Under the pieces are notes generated by a model. The model was not told the DNA's origin. It did not search any database and worked only from the letters and a program-made list of their open reading frames with translations. Position numbers and translations under genes: made by a program. 9,327 bases of DNA from Polynucleobacter sp. UBA962 (GTDB taxonomy: Bacteria > Pseudomonadota > Gammaproteobacteria > Burkholderiales > Burkholderiaceae): NCBI GenBank assembly GCA_002292975.1, contig DBCI01000117.1, forward strand, positions 38,681-48,007. The letters run 5' to 3'. Below are positions 1 through 6,930 of the stretch, piece by piece. The stretch's first letter is position 1; each line of letters opens with the position of its first letter.

Positions 1-413
1 TGCAAGAAGCCTTTTTGGTCACTAACTCGGGACGAATGGAGAGCCTCTCTTTTGTCGCCCCTTATGCTTTCGCTTTAGATTGGATGATGTTCACGAGCGA
101 TAAGTCTAAGATCTTGACCATTGGCATTGTGGCTGTAATTGGCATGATCATGGGTTCAGCAATTAGCTCCATCCTCAGTAAAAACTTTCGCTGGGAGTCA
201 TTCCGTGGGGTAGAAGATACCGCTAATCATTTGGTGGGAGCGGCCTTAATGGGTTTTGGTGGTGTAACGGCAGTCGGCTGCACCATTGGACAGGGCTTGA
301 GTGGACTATCTACCTTGGCGCTGAACTCGTTTATTGCTTTTCCTGGTTTTATCTTGGGTGCTTACATTGGCCTTCAGTACTTGCAGTGGCGCCTAAGCCC
401 CAAGCCCTGTTAG
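1..413 (+). CDS. YeeE/YedE family transporter, C-terminal part (5' end outside window)
   Basis: The reading frame is open from the first base, so the gene begins upstream; an in-frame TTG at 15 is probably internal. The visible 136 or so residues contain several hydrophobic helices. They also carry the family signature GCTIGQGLSG (codons around 275-304), whose Cys is conserved in YeeE/YedE proteins. In the characterised member TsuA (YeeE), which imports thiosulfate across the inner membrane, conserved cysteines lining the pore relay the substrate. The remaining length fits the C-terminal half of a full-size (roughly 350-400 residue) protein rather than a small PmpA-type half. The next gene, another YeeE/YedE protein, starts 16 bases after the TAG stop, which suggests co-transcription. 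The substrate is inferred: thiosulfate or another small sulfur (possibly selenium) species. Confidence 0.85.
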   Translation, partial: QEAFLVTNSGRMESLSFVAPYAFALDWMMFTSDKSKILTIGIVAVIGMIMGSAISSILSKNFRWESFRGVEDTANHLVGAALMGFGGVTAVGCTIGQGLSGLSTLALNSFIAFPGFILGAYIGLQYLQWRLSPKPC

Positions 414-429
414 GCCTTAAAATAACTCT

Positions 430-861
430 ATGACCATCGATTGGATTTCATTTACACCCGGACCCGCCCTCCTAGGCGGGATTTTGTTGGGGATTGCTGC
501 GGCTCTCTACATACTCTTTAATGGACGCATTCTTGGTATTAGCGGGATTGTCGGTGGCTTATTGCAAGCTAAAAAATCCGATTGGTTATGGCGACTTAGT
601 TTCACCTTAGGTTTATTAACTGCTGCCTTATGGGCTACCTATGTATTTGATATTCAGGTAAAAGCCGTCATTGATGCAGATTATCTAACGCTGATTATTG
701 CAGGTCTTCTTGTTGGCTTTGGGGCTCGCTACGGATCTGGATGTACCAGCGGCCATGGCATTTGTGGCCTATCTAGACTATCCCCACGCTCTTTATTGGC
801 AACCATGACTTTTATGGGTTGTGGCTTTCTCATGGTTTATGTAGTTCGTCACCTCGTTTAA
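430..861 (+). CDS. YeeE/YedE family protein, PmpA-like half-transporter
   Basis: This is a 143-residue, strongly hydrophobic protein with about four membrane segments (near residues 12-30, 57-73, 84-100 and 122-140). The signature [20 protein letters not shown] (residues 98-117) carries Cys105 and Cys112, with another Cys at 131. This is the YeeE/YedE sulfur-transport motif, seen here in the short form called PmpA, which is normally paired with PmpB. PmpA/PmpB proteins are inner-membrane proteins found beside persulfide dioxygenases and sulfide-responsive regulators such as BigR, so transport of a sulfur compound is the likely role. The start is the first ATG of the open frame; the ribosome site in front is weak, so coupling to the upstream gene is plausible. 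A GC-rich hairpin followed by TTTTGTT lies within codons 12-20 (see separate entry). Confidence 0.88.
   Translation: MTIDWISFTPGPALLGGILLGIAAALYILFNGRILGISGIVGGLLQAKKSDWLWRLSFTLGLLTAALWATYVFDIQVKAVIDADYLTLIIAGLLVGFGARYGSGCTSGHGICGLSRLSPRSLLATMTFMGCGFLMVYVVRHLV
463..488 (+). other. Terminator-like hairpin inside the start of pmpA
   Basis: CCCGCC (463-468) and GGCGGG (475-480) form a perfect six-pair GC-only stem around a six-base loop, followed directly by ATTTTGTT. The geometry resembles a short intrinsic terminator or an attenuator placed 33 bases after the pmpA start. The same bases encode a Pro-Ala-Leu-Leu-Gly-Gly stretch common in this family, so the structure may simply result from coding. 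Stem and T-run are seen directly; any regulatory action is inference. Confidence 0.3.
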
Positions 862-865
862 GACC

Positions 866-1300
866 ATGAGCCAAAACACTTCCGTGTTCTCAAATCTGAG
901 TGAGTATCTGATCGGGGTTCTCTTTGGCCTCGGCTTGATAATCTCAGGAATGACCAACCCCGCCAAGATCTTGGCATTCTTGGATATTGCAGGAGCTTGG
1001 GACCCATCTCTGATCTTTGTCATGGGTGGCGCAGTTCTTGTTGGTCTGATTGCTTTCTATCTAGCTAAAAATCGGACCCAAAGTTTCTTGGGTGGTGTGA
1101 TGCATATCCCGACACGACGTGATATCGATCGCCCTTTAATCATTGGTAGCGCCTTATTTGGAGTGGGGTGGGGTCTAGCAGGATTTTGTCCAGGGCCTGC
1201 ATTAGTCTCTCTAGGTTCCGGAGAGTTAAAAGCCTTAGTTTTTGTAGTCGCCATGCTGGGCGGAATGTTGCTATTTGATTTTCTGGGTCAGAAAAAATAA
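866..1300 (+). CDS. YeeE/YedE family protein (DUF6691), PmpB-like half-transporter
   Basis: This 144-residue membrane protein has hydrophobic segments near residues 14-30, 47-67, 92-112 and 120-140. The motif GVGWGLAGFCPGPALVSLG (residues 99-117) is the hallmark of the second half of split YeeE/YedE transporters, with Cys108 as the conserved cysteine. The N-terminal GLGLIISGMTNPAKILAFLD stretch (residues 21-40) is also typical. It begins 4 bases after pmpA ends and should be made together with it; the two halves probably form one channel-like unit in the inner membrane. The sulfur-compound substrate is inferred from the family and from the DUF442 protein encoded next. Confidence 0.9.
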   Translation: MSQNTSVFSNLSEYLIGVLFGLGLIISGMTNPAKILAFLDIAGAWDPSLIFVMGGAVLVGLIAFYLAKNRTQSFLGGVMHIPTRRDIDRPLIIGSALFGVGWGLAGFCPGPALVSLGSGELKALVFVVAMLGGMLLFDFLGQKK

Positions 1301-1328
1301 ACCAGACCTATTATTTTGTGAGGATTGC

Positions 1329-1673
1329 ATGAACGTACATATCGCTTGTCATAATCCCAATTTTGGAACTGCGGGACAAATTGAGCCGACGGATGTCGCT
1401 GAGATAGCAAAGCAGGGCTATAAAAGTATCATTAATAATCGTCCAGATGGTGAAGAGGGTCCGGAGCAGCCCAGCAATGCATCGATTGCTGCCGTGGCTA
1501 AAGAGCAAGGTCTTGAATACGCTTACTTACCCGTTGTGAGTGGTGCAATTACTCCCGAGCAAGTGGTTGAAATGGCTAAATTACTAAAAAGTATGCCGCA
1601 GCCCATCTTAGCCTTCTGTCGTTCGGGCACACGCTCAACATTCTTGTACCAGCTCGCCTTACAAAACGCTTAA
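1329..1673 (+). CDS. TIGR01244/DUF442 family protein, probable sulfurtransferase
   Basis: This 114-residue soluble protein begins at the ATG preceded by GTGAGGA (1318-1324), a good ribosome site. An open frame extends further upstream but overlaps pmpB and lacks family similarity. Family landmarks are INNRPDGEE (residues 35-43) and the catalytic loop CRSGTRS (Cys97 to Ser103). DUF442 proteins have a tyrosine-phosphatase-like fold, but this loop is C-X4-R, like the CRSGxRS loop of rhodaneses, rather than the C-X5-R of phosphatases. In Blh proteins of bigR-type operons a DUF442 domain is fused to a persulfide dioxygenase; here it stands alone. With PmpA/PmpB 28 bases upstream, handling of sulfane sulfur is the likely role. 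Phosphatase activity remains possible. Confidence 0.85.
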   Translation: MNVHIACHNPNFGTAGQIEPTDVAEIAKQGYKSIINNRPDGEEGPEQPSNASIAAVAKEQGLEYAYLPVVSGAITPEQVVEMAKLLKSMPQPILAFCRSGTRSTFLYQLALQNA

Positions 1674-1700
1674 TTCTAAGCACCTGCTAAAGCGATCAAA

Positions 1701-2006
1701 ATGGCTGCCCTACTGACTGAGCAAGAGCGCGTTATCCTTAAAACAGAGTTAGCCCATTGGGCTTTGGTACCCCAGCGCGATGCAATTACACGCACTTATT
1801 TATTTAAAGACTTCAAAAGTGCCTTTGCCTTTATGACCCAGTGTGCTTTGCATGCTGAGGAAATGAACCATCATCCTGAATGGTTTAACGTTTGGAACCG
1901 CGTAGAGCTTACTTTATCCACCCACGATGCGGGTGGCCTCACGCAGCGCGATATTGAACTTGCCCGCGCGATGGACCGCTGCGCTACTCAGTACCTGATT
2001 AGCTAA
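1701..2006 (+). CDS. phhB: 4a-hydroxytetrahydrobiopterin dehydratase (PCD/DCoH)
   Basis: This 101-residue protein matches the pterin-4a-carbinolamine dehydratase pattern in full: E-x3-H-H-P (Glu53 to Pro59), an aromatic Trp65, His75, then Asp84. His57, His58 and His75 correspond to the known pterin-binding/catalytic histidines of the family. The enzyme dehydrates 4a-hydroxy-tetrahydropterin so that it can be recycled, classically after phenylalanine hydroxylase. No phenylalanine hydroxylase gene is in this window; the neighbours are the DUF442 protein 27 bases upstream and a DUF2244 gene 5 bases downstream. Some bacterial members of this family have been proposed to act in molybdopterin metabolism instead, so the pathway is uncertain although the enzyme family is not. 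It is a cytoplasmic protein with no signal sequence. Confidence 0.92.
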   Translation: MAALLTEQERVILKTELAHWALVPQRDAITRTYLFKDFKSAFAFMTQCALHAEEMNHHPEWFNVWNRVELTLSTHDAGGLTQRDIELARAMDRCATQYLIS

Positions 2007-2011
2007 GTAGT

Positions 2012-2449
2012 ATGCGCTCTTGGCATATGAAACGAAATTGTTCGTTTACGCCTAGGCAGGTTGGGTATTTCTATCTATCGATGTTGTTGTTCTCGTCCTT
2101 GATTGCCGCCATTTTTTTAGTACAAGGCATCTGGATGATCTTGCCCTTTACACTCATTGAGCTCACCGCTTTAGGAATTACCTTATTAATCTATGCACGT
2201 CATGCTCTTGACTACGAGTCGATTGCCATCGATGGCAATGTATTGACCGTTGAAAAGAACATTGGGGGAAAGCTAGAGCGCCATGAGTTCAATAGTAAAT
2301 GGTTGCAGCTAAAGCAAGAAGAACATGGTAAGCGCTTGATTCGGATTGAACAAAGCGATAAGGAGTTACCCATCGGGATCTTTGTTCCAGTCGATGCTAG
2401 GCCCCAGTTCTATCAGGATCTGCGTCAGCAAATTCGTTGCGAGTCTTAG
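2012..2449 (+). CDS. DUF2244 family membrane protein
   Basis: This is a 145-residue protein of unknown function. The N-terminal W-x-M-KRNCSFTPRQ block (residues 4-16) is the conserved opening of the DUF2244 family. It is followed by two hydrophobic segments (about residues 20-40 and 43-62) and a soluble, presumably cytoplasmic, C-terminal domain of about 80 residues rich in short beta-type stretches, ending around FVPVDARPQFYQDLRQQI. The start at 2012 is preferred because it keeps the conserved Trp ahead of KRNC; an in-frame ATG at 2027 would still keep KRNC. Neither has a clear ribosome site, so translation is probably coupled to phhB, whose stop lies 5 bases upstream. In other proteobacteria the family often sits near respiratory-chain genes, but nothing here assigns a role. 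Confidence 0.82.
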   Translation: MRSWHMKRNCSFTPRQVGYFYLSMLLFSSLIAAIFLVQGIWMILPFTLIELTALGITLLIYARHALDYESIAIDGNVLTVEKNIGGKLERHEFNSKWLQLKQEEHGKRLIRIEQSDKELPIGIFVPVDARPQFYQDLRQQIRCES

Positions 2450-2464
2450 GGCACAGGGTAAACT
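2437..2464 (+). promoter_or_regulatory. Candidate sigma-70 promoter ahead of the thioesterase-mnmH pair
   Basis: TTGCGA (2437-2442) and TAAACT (2459-2464) each match four of six bases of the sigma-70 consensus with a 16-base spacer, straddling the end of the DUF2244 gene. The 45-base gap that follows is the longest in this left-hand run of genes, so a secondary promoter here is reasonable. Matches this weak occur by chance. Confidence 0.2.
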
Positions 2465-2494
2465 AGACTTTTAGTACTCAAGGAATGCAGTGGT

Positions 2495-2920
2495 ATGCGC
2501 ATCGATATACCAGACGATAAAAAATTAGTTCACGAGGCCATTATTCCATTGCGTTGGGGTGATATGGATGCATTTGGTCATATCAACAATACCCTGTACT
2601 TTCGGTATATGGAGCAGGGGCGTATTCATTGGATCGAGTCCTTTGGATTTGGTATTCAGCATTCCGAAGGCGGAGCCTTAATTGCTAATGCGTTTTGCAA
2701 TTTCTATACACAGGTATCGTATCCTGGTGACCTGATCATCAAAACCTACATTGGCAAAGTGGGTCGCACCAGTGTTGATGTGTATAACTTAATGTCTGTT
2801 GCTAGCAATCCCAATGAGCTCTGTGCAGCAGGCGGTACGACCTTGGTATGGGTTAATTTCAAGACCAAGCGGCCAGCTCCATGGCCTGAGCCCTTTCAGA
2901 AACATTTGGGTCTAGCTTGA
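2495..2920 (+). CDS. Hotdog-fold acyl-CoA thioesterase (4HBT/YbgC type)
   Basis: This 141-residue single hotdog domain has the active-site helix motif RWGDMDAFGHINN (residues 20-32). Asp25 aligns with the catalytic Asp17 of 4-hydroxybenzoyl-CoA thioesterase, and His29-Asn31-Asn32 is the usual HxNN. Members hydrolyse acyl-CoA thioesters to free acid and CoA in the cytoplasm, usually as tetramers; the preferred acyl chain cannot be read from sequence. The ATG at 2495 has AAGGA (2480-2484) ten bases upstream, which decides the start. The stop codon overlaps the TTG start of mnmH, so the two are translationally coupled. The gene is also close to convergent gcdH, an acyl-CoA enzyme, but that one is on the other strand and a shared pathway is only speculation. 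Confidence 0.9.
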   Translation: MRIDIPDDKKLVHEAIIPLRWGDMDAFGHINNTLYFRYMEQGRIHWIESFGFGIQHSEGGALIANAFCNFYTQVSYPGDLIIKTYIGKVGRTSVDVYNLMSVASNPNELCAAGGTTLVWVNFKTKRPAPWPEPFQKHLGLA

Positions 2921-3972
2921 GCTCATTCTTTGTTCAGCCAGAGTCGTTACATCAAGATCTAAATCGCTTTGATTGCATTATTGATGTACGCTCACCCGCA
3001 GAGTTTGCCTTGGACCACATTCCTGGTGCGATCAATTGCCCCGTATTAAGTAATGAGGAGCGTGCGCAAGTAGGCACGATCTATAAACAAGAGTCCCCAT
3101 TTGCTGCTAAGAAAATTGGGGCAGCGTTAGTAGCCAAGAACATTGCTAGCCACTTGCAAGGTAATTTCCTTGATCAAGAGCGTGGTTGGACCCCATTGGT
3201 CTATTGCTGGCGGGGCGGCGAGCGCAGCGGTGCATTCACCCATATCTTGCAACGGATTGGGTGGAAGGCGCACCAACTTCGGGGTGGATACCAAGAGTAT
3301 CGTCGTCAAGTTATTAAGGATATCGATCACTGGGTAGGCCAACTGCACTTCCGAGTGATTTGTGGCATGACCGGTAGTGGCAAAACCCGACTCTTGCAAG
3401 CACTCAAATCTCATGCCCAAGTATTGGACCTTGAAGAACTGGCCGCACATCGCGGCTCGGTCTTAGGTGGCTTACCCAATCAAGAGCAACCCAGTCAAAA
3501 GGCCTTTGAGACCGCCTTGTGGAATGCGATTCGAGATTTTGATCGTCAGCAAATCATTTATGTGGAATCAGAGAGCAAAAAGGTTGGGGGCTTGCATATT
3601 CCAGACACCCTAATGGAAAAGATTCGTAATAGTGAGTGCCTCGAGATTCAGGCTGAGCGCAGTGTGCGCGTTGATTGCTTAATGGAGGAGTATGCACACT
3701 TCTTGGAGGACCATCAGGCTTTAGAAAGCTTGCTTGCTTTATTAACCCAGCGTTATGGCAAGGAGCAAATTGCTAAATGGCAAACCCTATCCCAAGAGAA
3801 GCACTTCCAAACCTTAGTTGATGAGCTTCTCGTTTCTCACTATGACCCTGCGTATACGGATTCGATTCAGAGAAACTTCCCGAACTATGCAAGCGCCCAA
3901 AGGTGCGTACTACAAAGTGCAAAACCAGCAGCCTATCAAGCGCTGGCTCAGCAAATTTTAGGCCTTAACTAA
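2917..3972 (+). CDS. mnmH: tRNA 2-selenouridine synthase MnmH (SelU/YbbB)
   Basis: This 351-residue, two-domain protein of normal length for the family starts with a rhodanese domain (about 1-135). It contains [16 protein letters not shown] (residues 23-38) and the catalytic loop [10 protein letters not shown] with Cys97. A P-loop domain follows, with Walker A GMTGSGKT (150-157), then the conserved [17 protein letters not shown] block. MnmH replaces the sulfur of 2-thiouridine at wobble position 34 of Lys, Glu and Gln tRNAs with selenium, via a geranylated intermediate and selenophosphate from SelD. SelD is not in this window. The only sensible start is the TTG at 2917: it overlaps the thioesterase stop (TTGA), no in-frame ATG exists before residue 151 (inside the Walker A motif), and the domain starts right after it. 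The 3' end overlaps convergent gcdH by 8 bases. Confidence 0.95.
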   Translation: MSSFFVQPESLHQDLNRFDCIIDVRSPAEFALDHIPGAINCPVLSNEERAQVGTIYKQESPFAAKKIGAALVAKNIASHLQGNFLDQERGWTPLVYCWRGGERSGAFTHILQRIGWKAHQLRGGYQEYRRQVIKDIDHWVGQLHFRVICGMTGSGKTRLLQALKSHAQVLDLEELAAHRGSVLGGLPNQEQPSQKAFETALWNAIRDFDRQQIIYVESESKKVGGLHIPDTLMEKIRNSECLEIQAERSVRVDCLMEEYAHFLEDHQALESLLALLTQRYGKEQIAKWQTLSQEKHFQTLVDELLVSHYDPAYTDSIQRNFPNYASAQRCVLQSAKPAAYQALAQQILGLN

Positions 3973-5143
3973 ACGCTTGTATCCCGGTTTGGGCTCGACC
4001 CAAGATCAACGCATGGATATCATGCGTACCTTCGTAGGTGTTGACCACCTCTAGATTGAGCATATGCCGAATGACGCCATATTCATCGGAGATACCGTTA
4101 CCACCCAACATATCGCGTGCCATCCGTGCAATCTCGAGCGACTTACCGCAGGAGTTGCGTTTCATGATGGAGGTTACTTCTGGAGCGGCAGTGCCTTCGT
4201 CTTTCATACGCCCCAAACGTAGAACGCCTTGCAAAGCCATGGCGATATCGGTTTGCATATCCGCTAATTTTTTCTGGATTAATTGATTAGCAGCAAGAGG
4301 GCGACCAAATTGATGGCGATCAAGTGTGTACTGACGCGCAGTATGCCAACAGAACTCAGCGGAACCTAGTACGCCCCAGGAGATGCCATAGCGGGCCGAG
4401 TTAAGGCAAGTGAACGGACCCTTAAGGCCGGTGACCTCGGGGAACTCATTCTCCGACGGTACGAATACCTCGTCCATCACAATCTCGCCGGTAATTGAAG
4501 CACGCAAACCTTGCTTGCCCGTAATTTTGGGAGCACTTAAACCTTTCATGCCTTTTTCTAGGATGAAGCCCCGAATTTGATCGGCATCATTTTTGGCCCA
4601 GACCACAAAGACATCGGCAATCGGTGAGTTTGAGATCCACATTTTGGATCCAGTGAGCGAGAATCCCCCCGGAACGGTCTTAGCGCGTGTGATCATGCCA
4701 CCGGCATCCGAACCAAAGTTGGGCTCGGTGAGGCCAAAGCAACCAATCCACTCACCAGTTGCTAACTTAGGAAGGTATTTTTGTTTCTGGGCTTCAGTAC
4801 CAAACTCATTAATTGGAACCATCACCAAGGAAGATTGCACACTCATCATGGAGCGATAACCCGAGTCCACCCGTTCAATCTCACGGGCAATTAATCCATA
4901 CGAGACATAGTTAAGGTTGGCACCGCCGTATTGCTCAGGGATGGTAATGCCTAAAAGGCCTAGCTCACCCATTTCACGAAAGATCGATGGATCGGTACTC
5001 TCAGCACGAAAGGCTTCTTGAACCCGTGGAGCAAGTTTGCCTTGGGCATATTCACGAGCAGCGTCTGCAATCATGCGCTCTTCGGTACTCAGTTGGTCTT
5101 GGAGGAGGAGAGGGTCTTCCCAGTGAAAGCTTGGTTTGCTCAT
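3965..5143 (-). CDS. gcdH: Glutaryl-CoA dehydrogenase (acyl-CoA dehydrogenase family)
   Basis: This 392-residue, full-length acyl-CoA dehydrogenase has the usual order: N-terminal helical domain, middle beta domain with [14 protein letters not shown] (residues about 134-147) and [17 protein letters not shown] for FAD/substrate contacts, and a C-terminal helical domain. The catalytic base is Glu371 in [17 protein letters not shown]. The Arg97 in [14 protein letters not shown] corresponds to the Arg that binds the distal carboxylate in glutaryl-CoA dehydrogenases and separates them from other acyl-CoA dehydrogenases. The enzyme oxidises and decarboxylates glutaryl-CoA to crotonyl-CoA in lysine/tryptophan breakdown, passing electrons to ETF. 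The N-terminus [13 protein letters not shown] is typical. The ATG at 5143 has only an A-rich leader and no clear ribosome site. It is the only gene on the minus strand here and is probably transcribed alone. Confidence 0.94.
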   Translation of the reverse strand: MSKPSFHWEDPLLLQDQLSTEERMIADAAREYAQGKLAPRVQEAFRAESTDPSIFREMGELGLLGITIPEQYGGANLNYVSYGLIAREIERVDSGYRSMMSVQSSLVMVPINEFGTEAQKQKYLPKLATGEWIGCFGLTEPNFGSDAGGMITRAKTVPGGFSLTGSKMWISNSPIADVFVVWAKNDADQIRGFILEKGMKGLSAPKITGKQGLRASITGEIVMDEVFVPSENEFPEVTGLKGPFTCLNSARYGISWGVLGSAEFCWHTARQYTLDRHQFGRPLAANQLIQKKLADMQTDIAMALQGVLRLGRMKDEGTAAPEVTSIMKRNSCGKSLEIARMARDMLGGNGISDEYGVIRHMLNLEVVNTYEGTHDIHALILGRAQTGIQAFS

Positions 5144-5254
5144 TATTTTTTTGGATTTAAGGTGGATTCGGATAAAAAGACTGAATACCGCTATTCTATG
5201 AAATATTCACTGATTTAACAGGAAAGCAGTCACCATAAGGGCTCTTAGCAAATA
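5144..5254. promoter_or_regulatory. Divergent intergenic region between gcdH and yhhQ
   Basis: This 111-base AT-rich gap lies between two outward-facing genes, so it must hold promoters for both. No box is strong. On the minus strand TAGAAT (complement of 5192-5197, ATTCTA type) is a possible -10 for gcdH; on the plus strand TATTCA (5204-5209) with CTGAAT (5181-5186) at 17 bases is a poor match for yhhQ. A small inverted repeat TGAA-ATA-TTCA spans 5199-5209. AAGGG (5237-5241) is the likely, rather distant, ribosome site of yhhQ. I do not see a preQ1 riboswitch. Confidence 0.35.
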
Positions 5255-5962
5255 ATGCGCAGACAATATCGCTATTACGATCTGATCTTGGCTGCTTTTG
5301 TGGCAGTGATTCTGTGCTCTAACTTTATTGGAGCAGGTAAGGCCGCGACCCTTGAGCTCCCCTATTTTGGTTTAGTGGTCTTTGGGGCGGGTATCTTATT
5401 TTTCCCAATCTCGTATCTCATCAGCGATGTTCTGACCGAGGTCTATGGCTATGCCTATGATCGACGAACGGTTTGGACTGGATTTGCAGCTTTAGTCTTT
5501 GCAGCCATCATGGCGCAAGTGGTGATTCATTTACCGGTAGCACCTGGCTCATACATGGCCAATTATCAACAAGGCCTAGAAACCATATTTAGTAACTCTT
5601 GGCGCATTGCTCTCGGTTCGATGATTGCCTTTTGGTGCGGTAGTTTTGTTAATAGCTATGTCTTAGCCAAGATGAAGATCTGGACCAAAGGTAAACATTT
5701 ATGGTCGCGTACCATTGGCTCTACCGCAACCGGTGAGTTAGTGGATTCTTCCTTGTTCTATATGATTGCTTTTTATGGTATTTGGCCAATAACGGAGATT
5801 ATTCAGGTGGCAGTAGCACAATATGTATTGAAGACCTTGTGGGAGGTTTTGGCAACCCCATTTACGTATTGGATTATTGGCTATTTGAAACGCAAAGAGA
5901 ATGAAGATTATTACGATACCAATACCAATTTCACTCCATTTCAATTTAAGGTTGATCGATGA
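5255..5962 (+). CDS. yhhQ: Queuosine precursor transporter (YhhQ/QPTR family)
   Basis: This 235-residue integral membrane protein has about six or seven hydrophobic segments. It carries the conserved family blocks [14 protein letters not shown] (about residues 21-34), [20 protein letters not shown] (50-69) and the [19 protein letters not shown] stretch (about 155-173). YhhQ imports the 7-deazaguanine precursors preQ0 and preQ1 across the inner membrane for queuosine synthesis at position 34 of Tyr, His, Asn and Asp tRNAs. Whether this cell also makes preQ0 cannot be judged here. The start at 5255 has AAGGG about 13 bases ahead, slightly far, but the protein opens in the usual way (short polar segment, then TM1). 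Its stop overlaps the msrP start in an ATGA, so it heads a yhhQ-msrP-msrQ-GGT run. Confidence 0.93.
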   Translation: MRRQYRYYDLILAAFVAVILCSNFIGAGKAATLELPYFGLVVFGAGILFFPISYLISDVLTEVYGYAYDRRTVWTGFAALVFAAIMAQVVIHLPVAPGSYMANYQQGLETIFSNSWRIALGSMIAFWCGSFVNSYVLAKMKIWTKGKHLWSRTIGSTATGELVDSSLFYMIAFYGIWPITEIIQVAVAQYVLKTLWEVLATPFTYWIIGYLKRKENEDYYDTNTNFTPFQFKVDR

Positions 5963-6927
5963 TATTTAAAGACCCCCACATACTCAGTAGTGATATCACA
6001 CCCCGGACAGTATTTGAGGATCGTCGCACGTGGCTAAAGACCGCAGCGATGGGATCGATGGCGCTGGGTCTTGGCTCCTGGTTGGAGCGTGAGGCATTTG
6101 CTAAAACCCCAATTGCTAAAGAGAAGTTAGCAGCTAAGTTCAATGAACAATACTCCACCAAAGAGACTGCCACCTCGTATGAGGAGGCTACAACTTATAA
6201 CAATTTTTATGAGTTCGGCATGGACAAGGATGATCCAGCCAAATACGCCGAGCGCTTACAAACGAGACCGTGGGCAATCAGTATTGAAGGCTTAGTTAAA
6301 AAGCCCATGACCTTGGATATTGATGCCTTACTTAAATTAGCCCCGATGGAAGAGCGTATCTATCGCATGCGTTGTGTGGAGGGTTGGTCAATGGTGATTC
6401 CCTGGAATGGCTATGCACTCTCACATCTGATTAATAAGGCAGAGCCCTTGGGCTCGGCGAAGTACATGGAGTTCGTGACTCTAGCAGACCCTAAACAAAT
6501 GCCAGGTTTGCGCCGGCCCGTATTGGATTGGCCTTATCGTGAGGGCTTGCGCATGGATGAGGCAATGAACCCACTCACACTCCTCACTTTAGGTCTTTAT
6601 GGTGAGATTCTGCCTAAGCAAAATGGTGCCCCAGTGCGCTTAGTGGTGCCTTGGAAGTATGGCTTTAAGAGTGCCAAGTCTCTTGTCACAATTCGGTTTA
6701 CTGACAAACAGCCCCAAACGAGTTGGAGCATGTCTGCCCCGCGCGAGTATGGGTTCTATTCCAATGTCAATCCCAACGTGAGCCACCCTCGTTGGAGTCA
6801 GGCAACAGAACGTCGGATTGATGGTCGCGGTATCTTTGCACCCAAGATTAAGACCGAGCCCTTTAATGGTTACGCAGAGTATGTGGCAAAGCTCTACGCT
6901 GGCATGGATCTAAAAAAGTTTTACTAG
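5959..6927 (+). CDS. msrP: Methionine-sulfoxide reductase catalytic subunit MsrP (YedY), Tat-exported
   Basis: This 322-residue molybdopterin oxidoreductase of the sulfite-oxidase fold has the usual length. A Tat signal lies at residues 20-49: RR at 22-23 in DRRTWLK, a hydrophobic stretch, and a cut near AFA-K. The motif has Trp where Phe is usual. [13 protein letters not shown] (81-93) and [14 protein letters not shown] (133-146) are signature blocks; Cys139 is the molybdenum ligand. Downstream [16 protein letters not shown] binds the cofactor. MsrP reduces methionine sulfoxide in periplasmic proteins using electrons from MsrQ, encoded 3 bases downstream. The start overlaps the yhhQ stop (ATGA) and has AAGG (5948-5951) seven bases ahead. 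Confidence 0.96.
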   Translation: MIFKDPHILSSDITPRTVFEDRRTWLKTAAMGSMALGLGSWLEREAFAKTPIAKEKLAAKFNEQYSTKETATSYEEATTYNNFYEFGMDKDDPAKYAERLQTRPWAISIEGLVKKPMTLDIDALLKLAPMEERIYRMRCVEGWSMVIPWNGYALSHLINKAEPLGSAKYMEFVTLADPKQMPGLRRPVLDWPYREGLRMDEAMNPLTLLTLGLYGEILPKQNGAPVRLVVPWKYGFKSAKSLVTIRFTDKQPQTSWSMSAPREYGFYSNVNPNVSHPRWSQATERRIDGRGIFAPKIKTEPFNGYAEYVAKLYAGMDLKKFY

Positions 6928-6930
6928 GCA

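Noticed and set aside
15..17. TTG at 15 as the real start of the first gene
   Set aside because: The frame is open to the window edge and the protein resembles the C-terminal half of a longer YeeE/YedE transporter, so the start is upstream.
793..1023. Minus-strand open frames such as 793-1023, 3127-3450 and 8754-9041
   Set aside because: They lie wholly or almost wholly inside well-supported plus-strand genes, show no recognisable domain and look like shadows.
1275..1328. Extended N-terminus of the DUF442 protein
   Set aside because: The extension overlaps pmpB, is unlike the family, and the ATG at 1329 has a good GAGGA ribosome site.
3989..4003. TTGGG-CTCGA-CCCAA stem after mnmH as an intrinsic terminator
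   Set aside because: The stem is short, lies within gcdH coding sequence and has no T-run on either side.
5144..5254. preQ1 riboswitch ahead of the queuosine-precursor transporter
   Set aside because: I looked for the GAGGTTC...ACACCC...A-rich tail pattern of class I preQ1 aptamers and found no match or matching stems; the leader is short and AT-rich.
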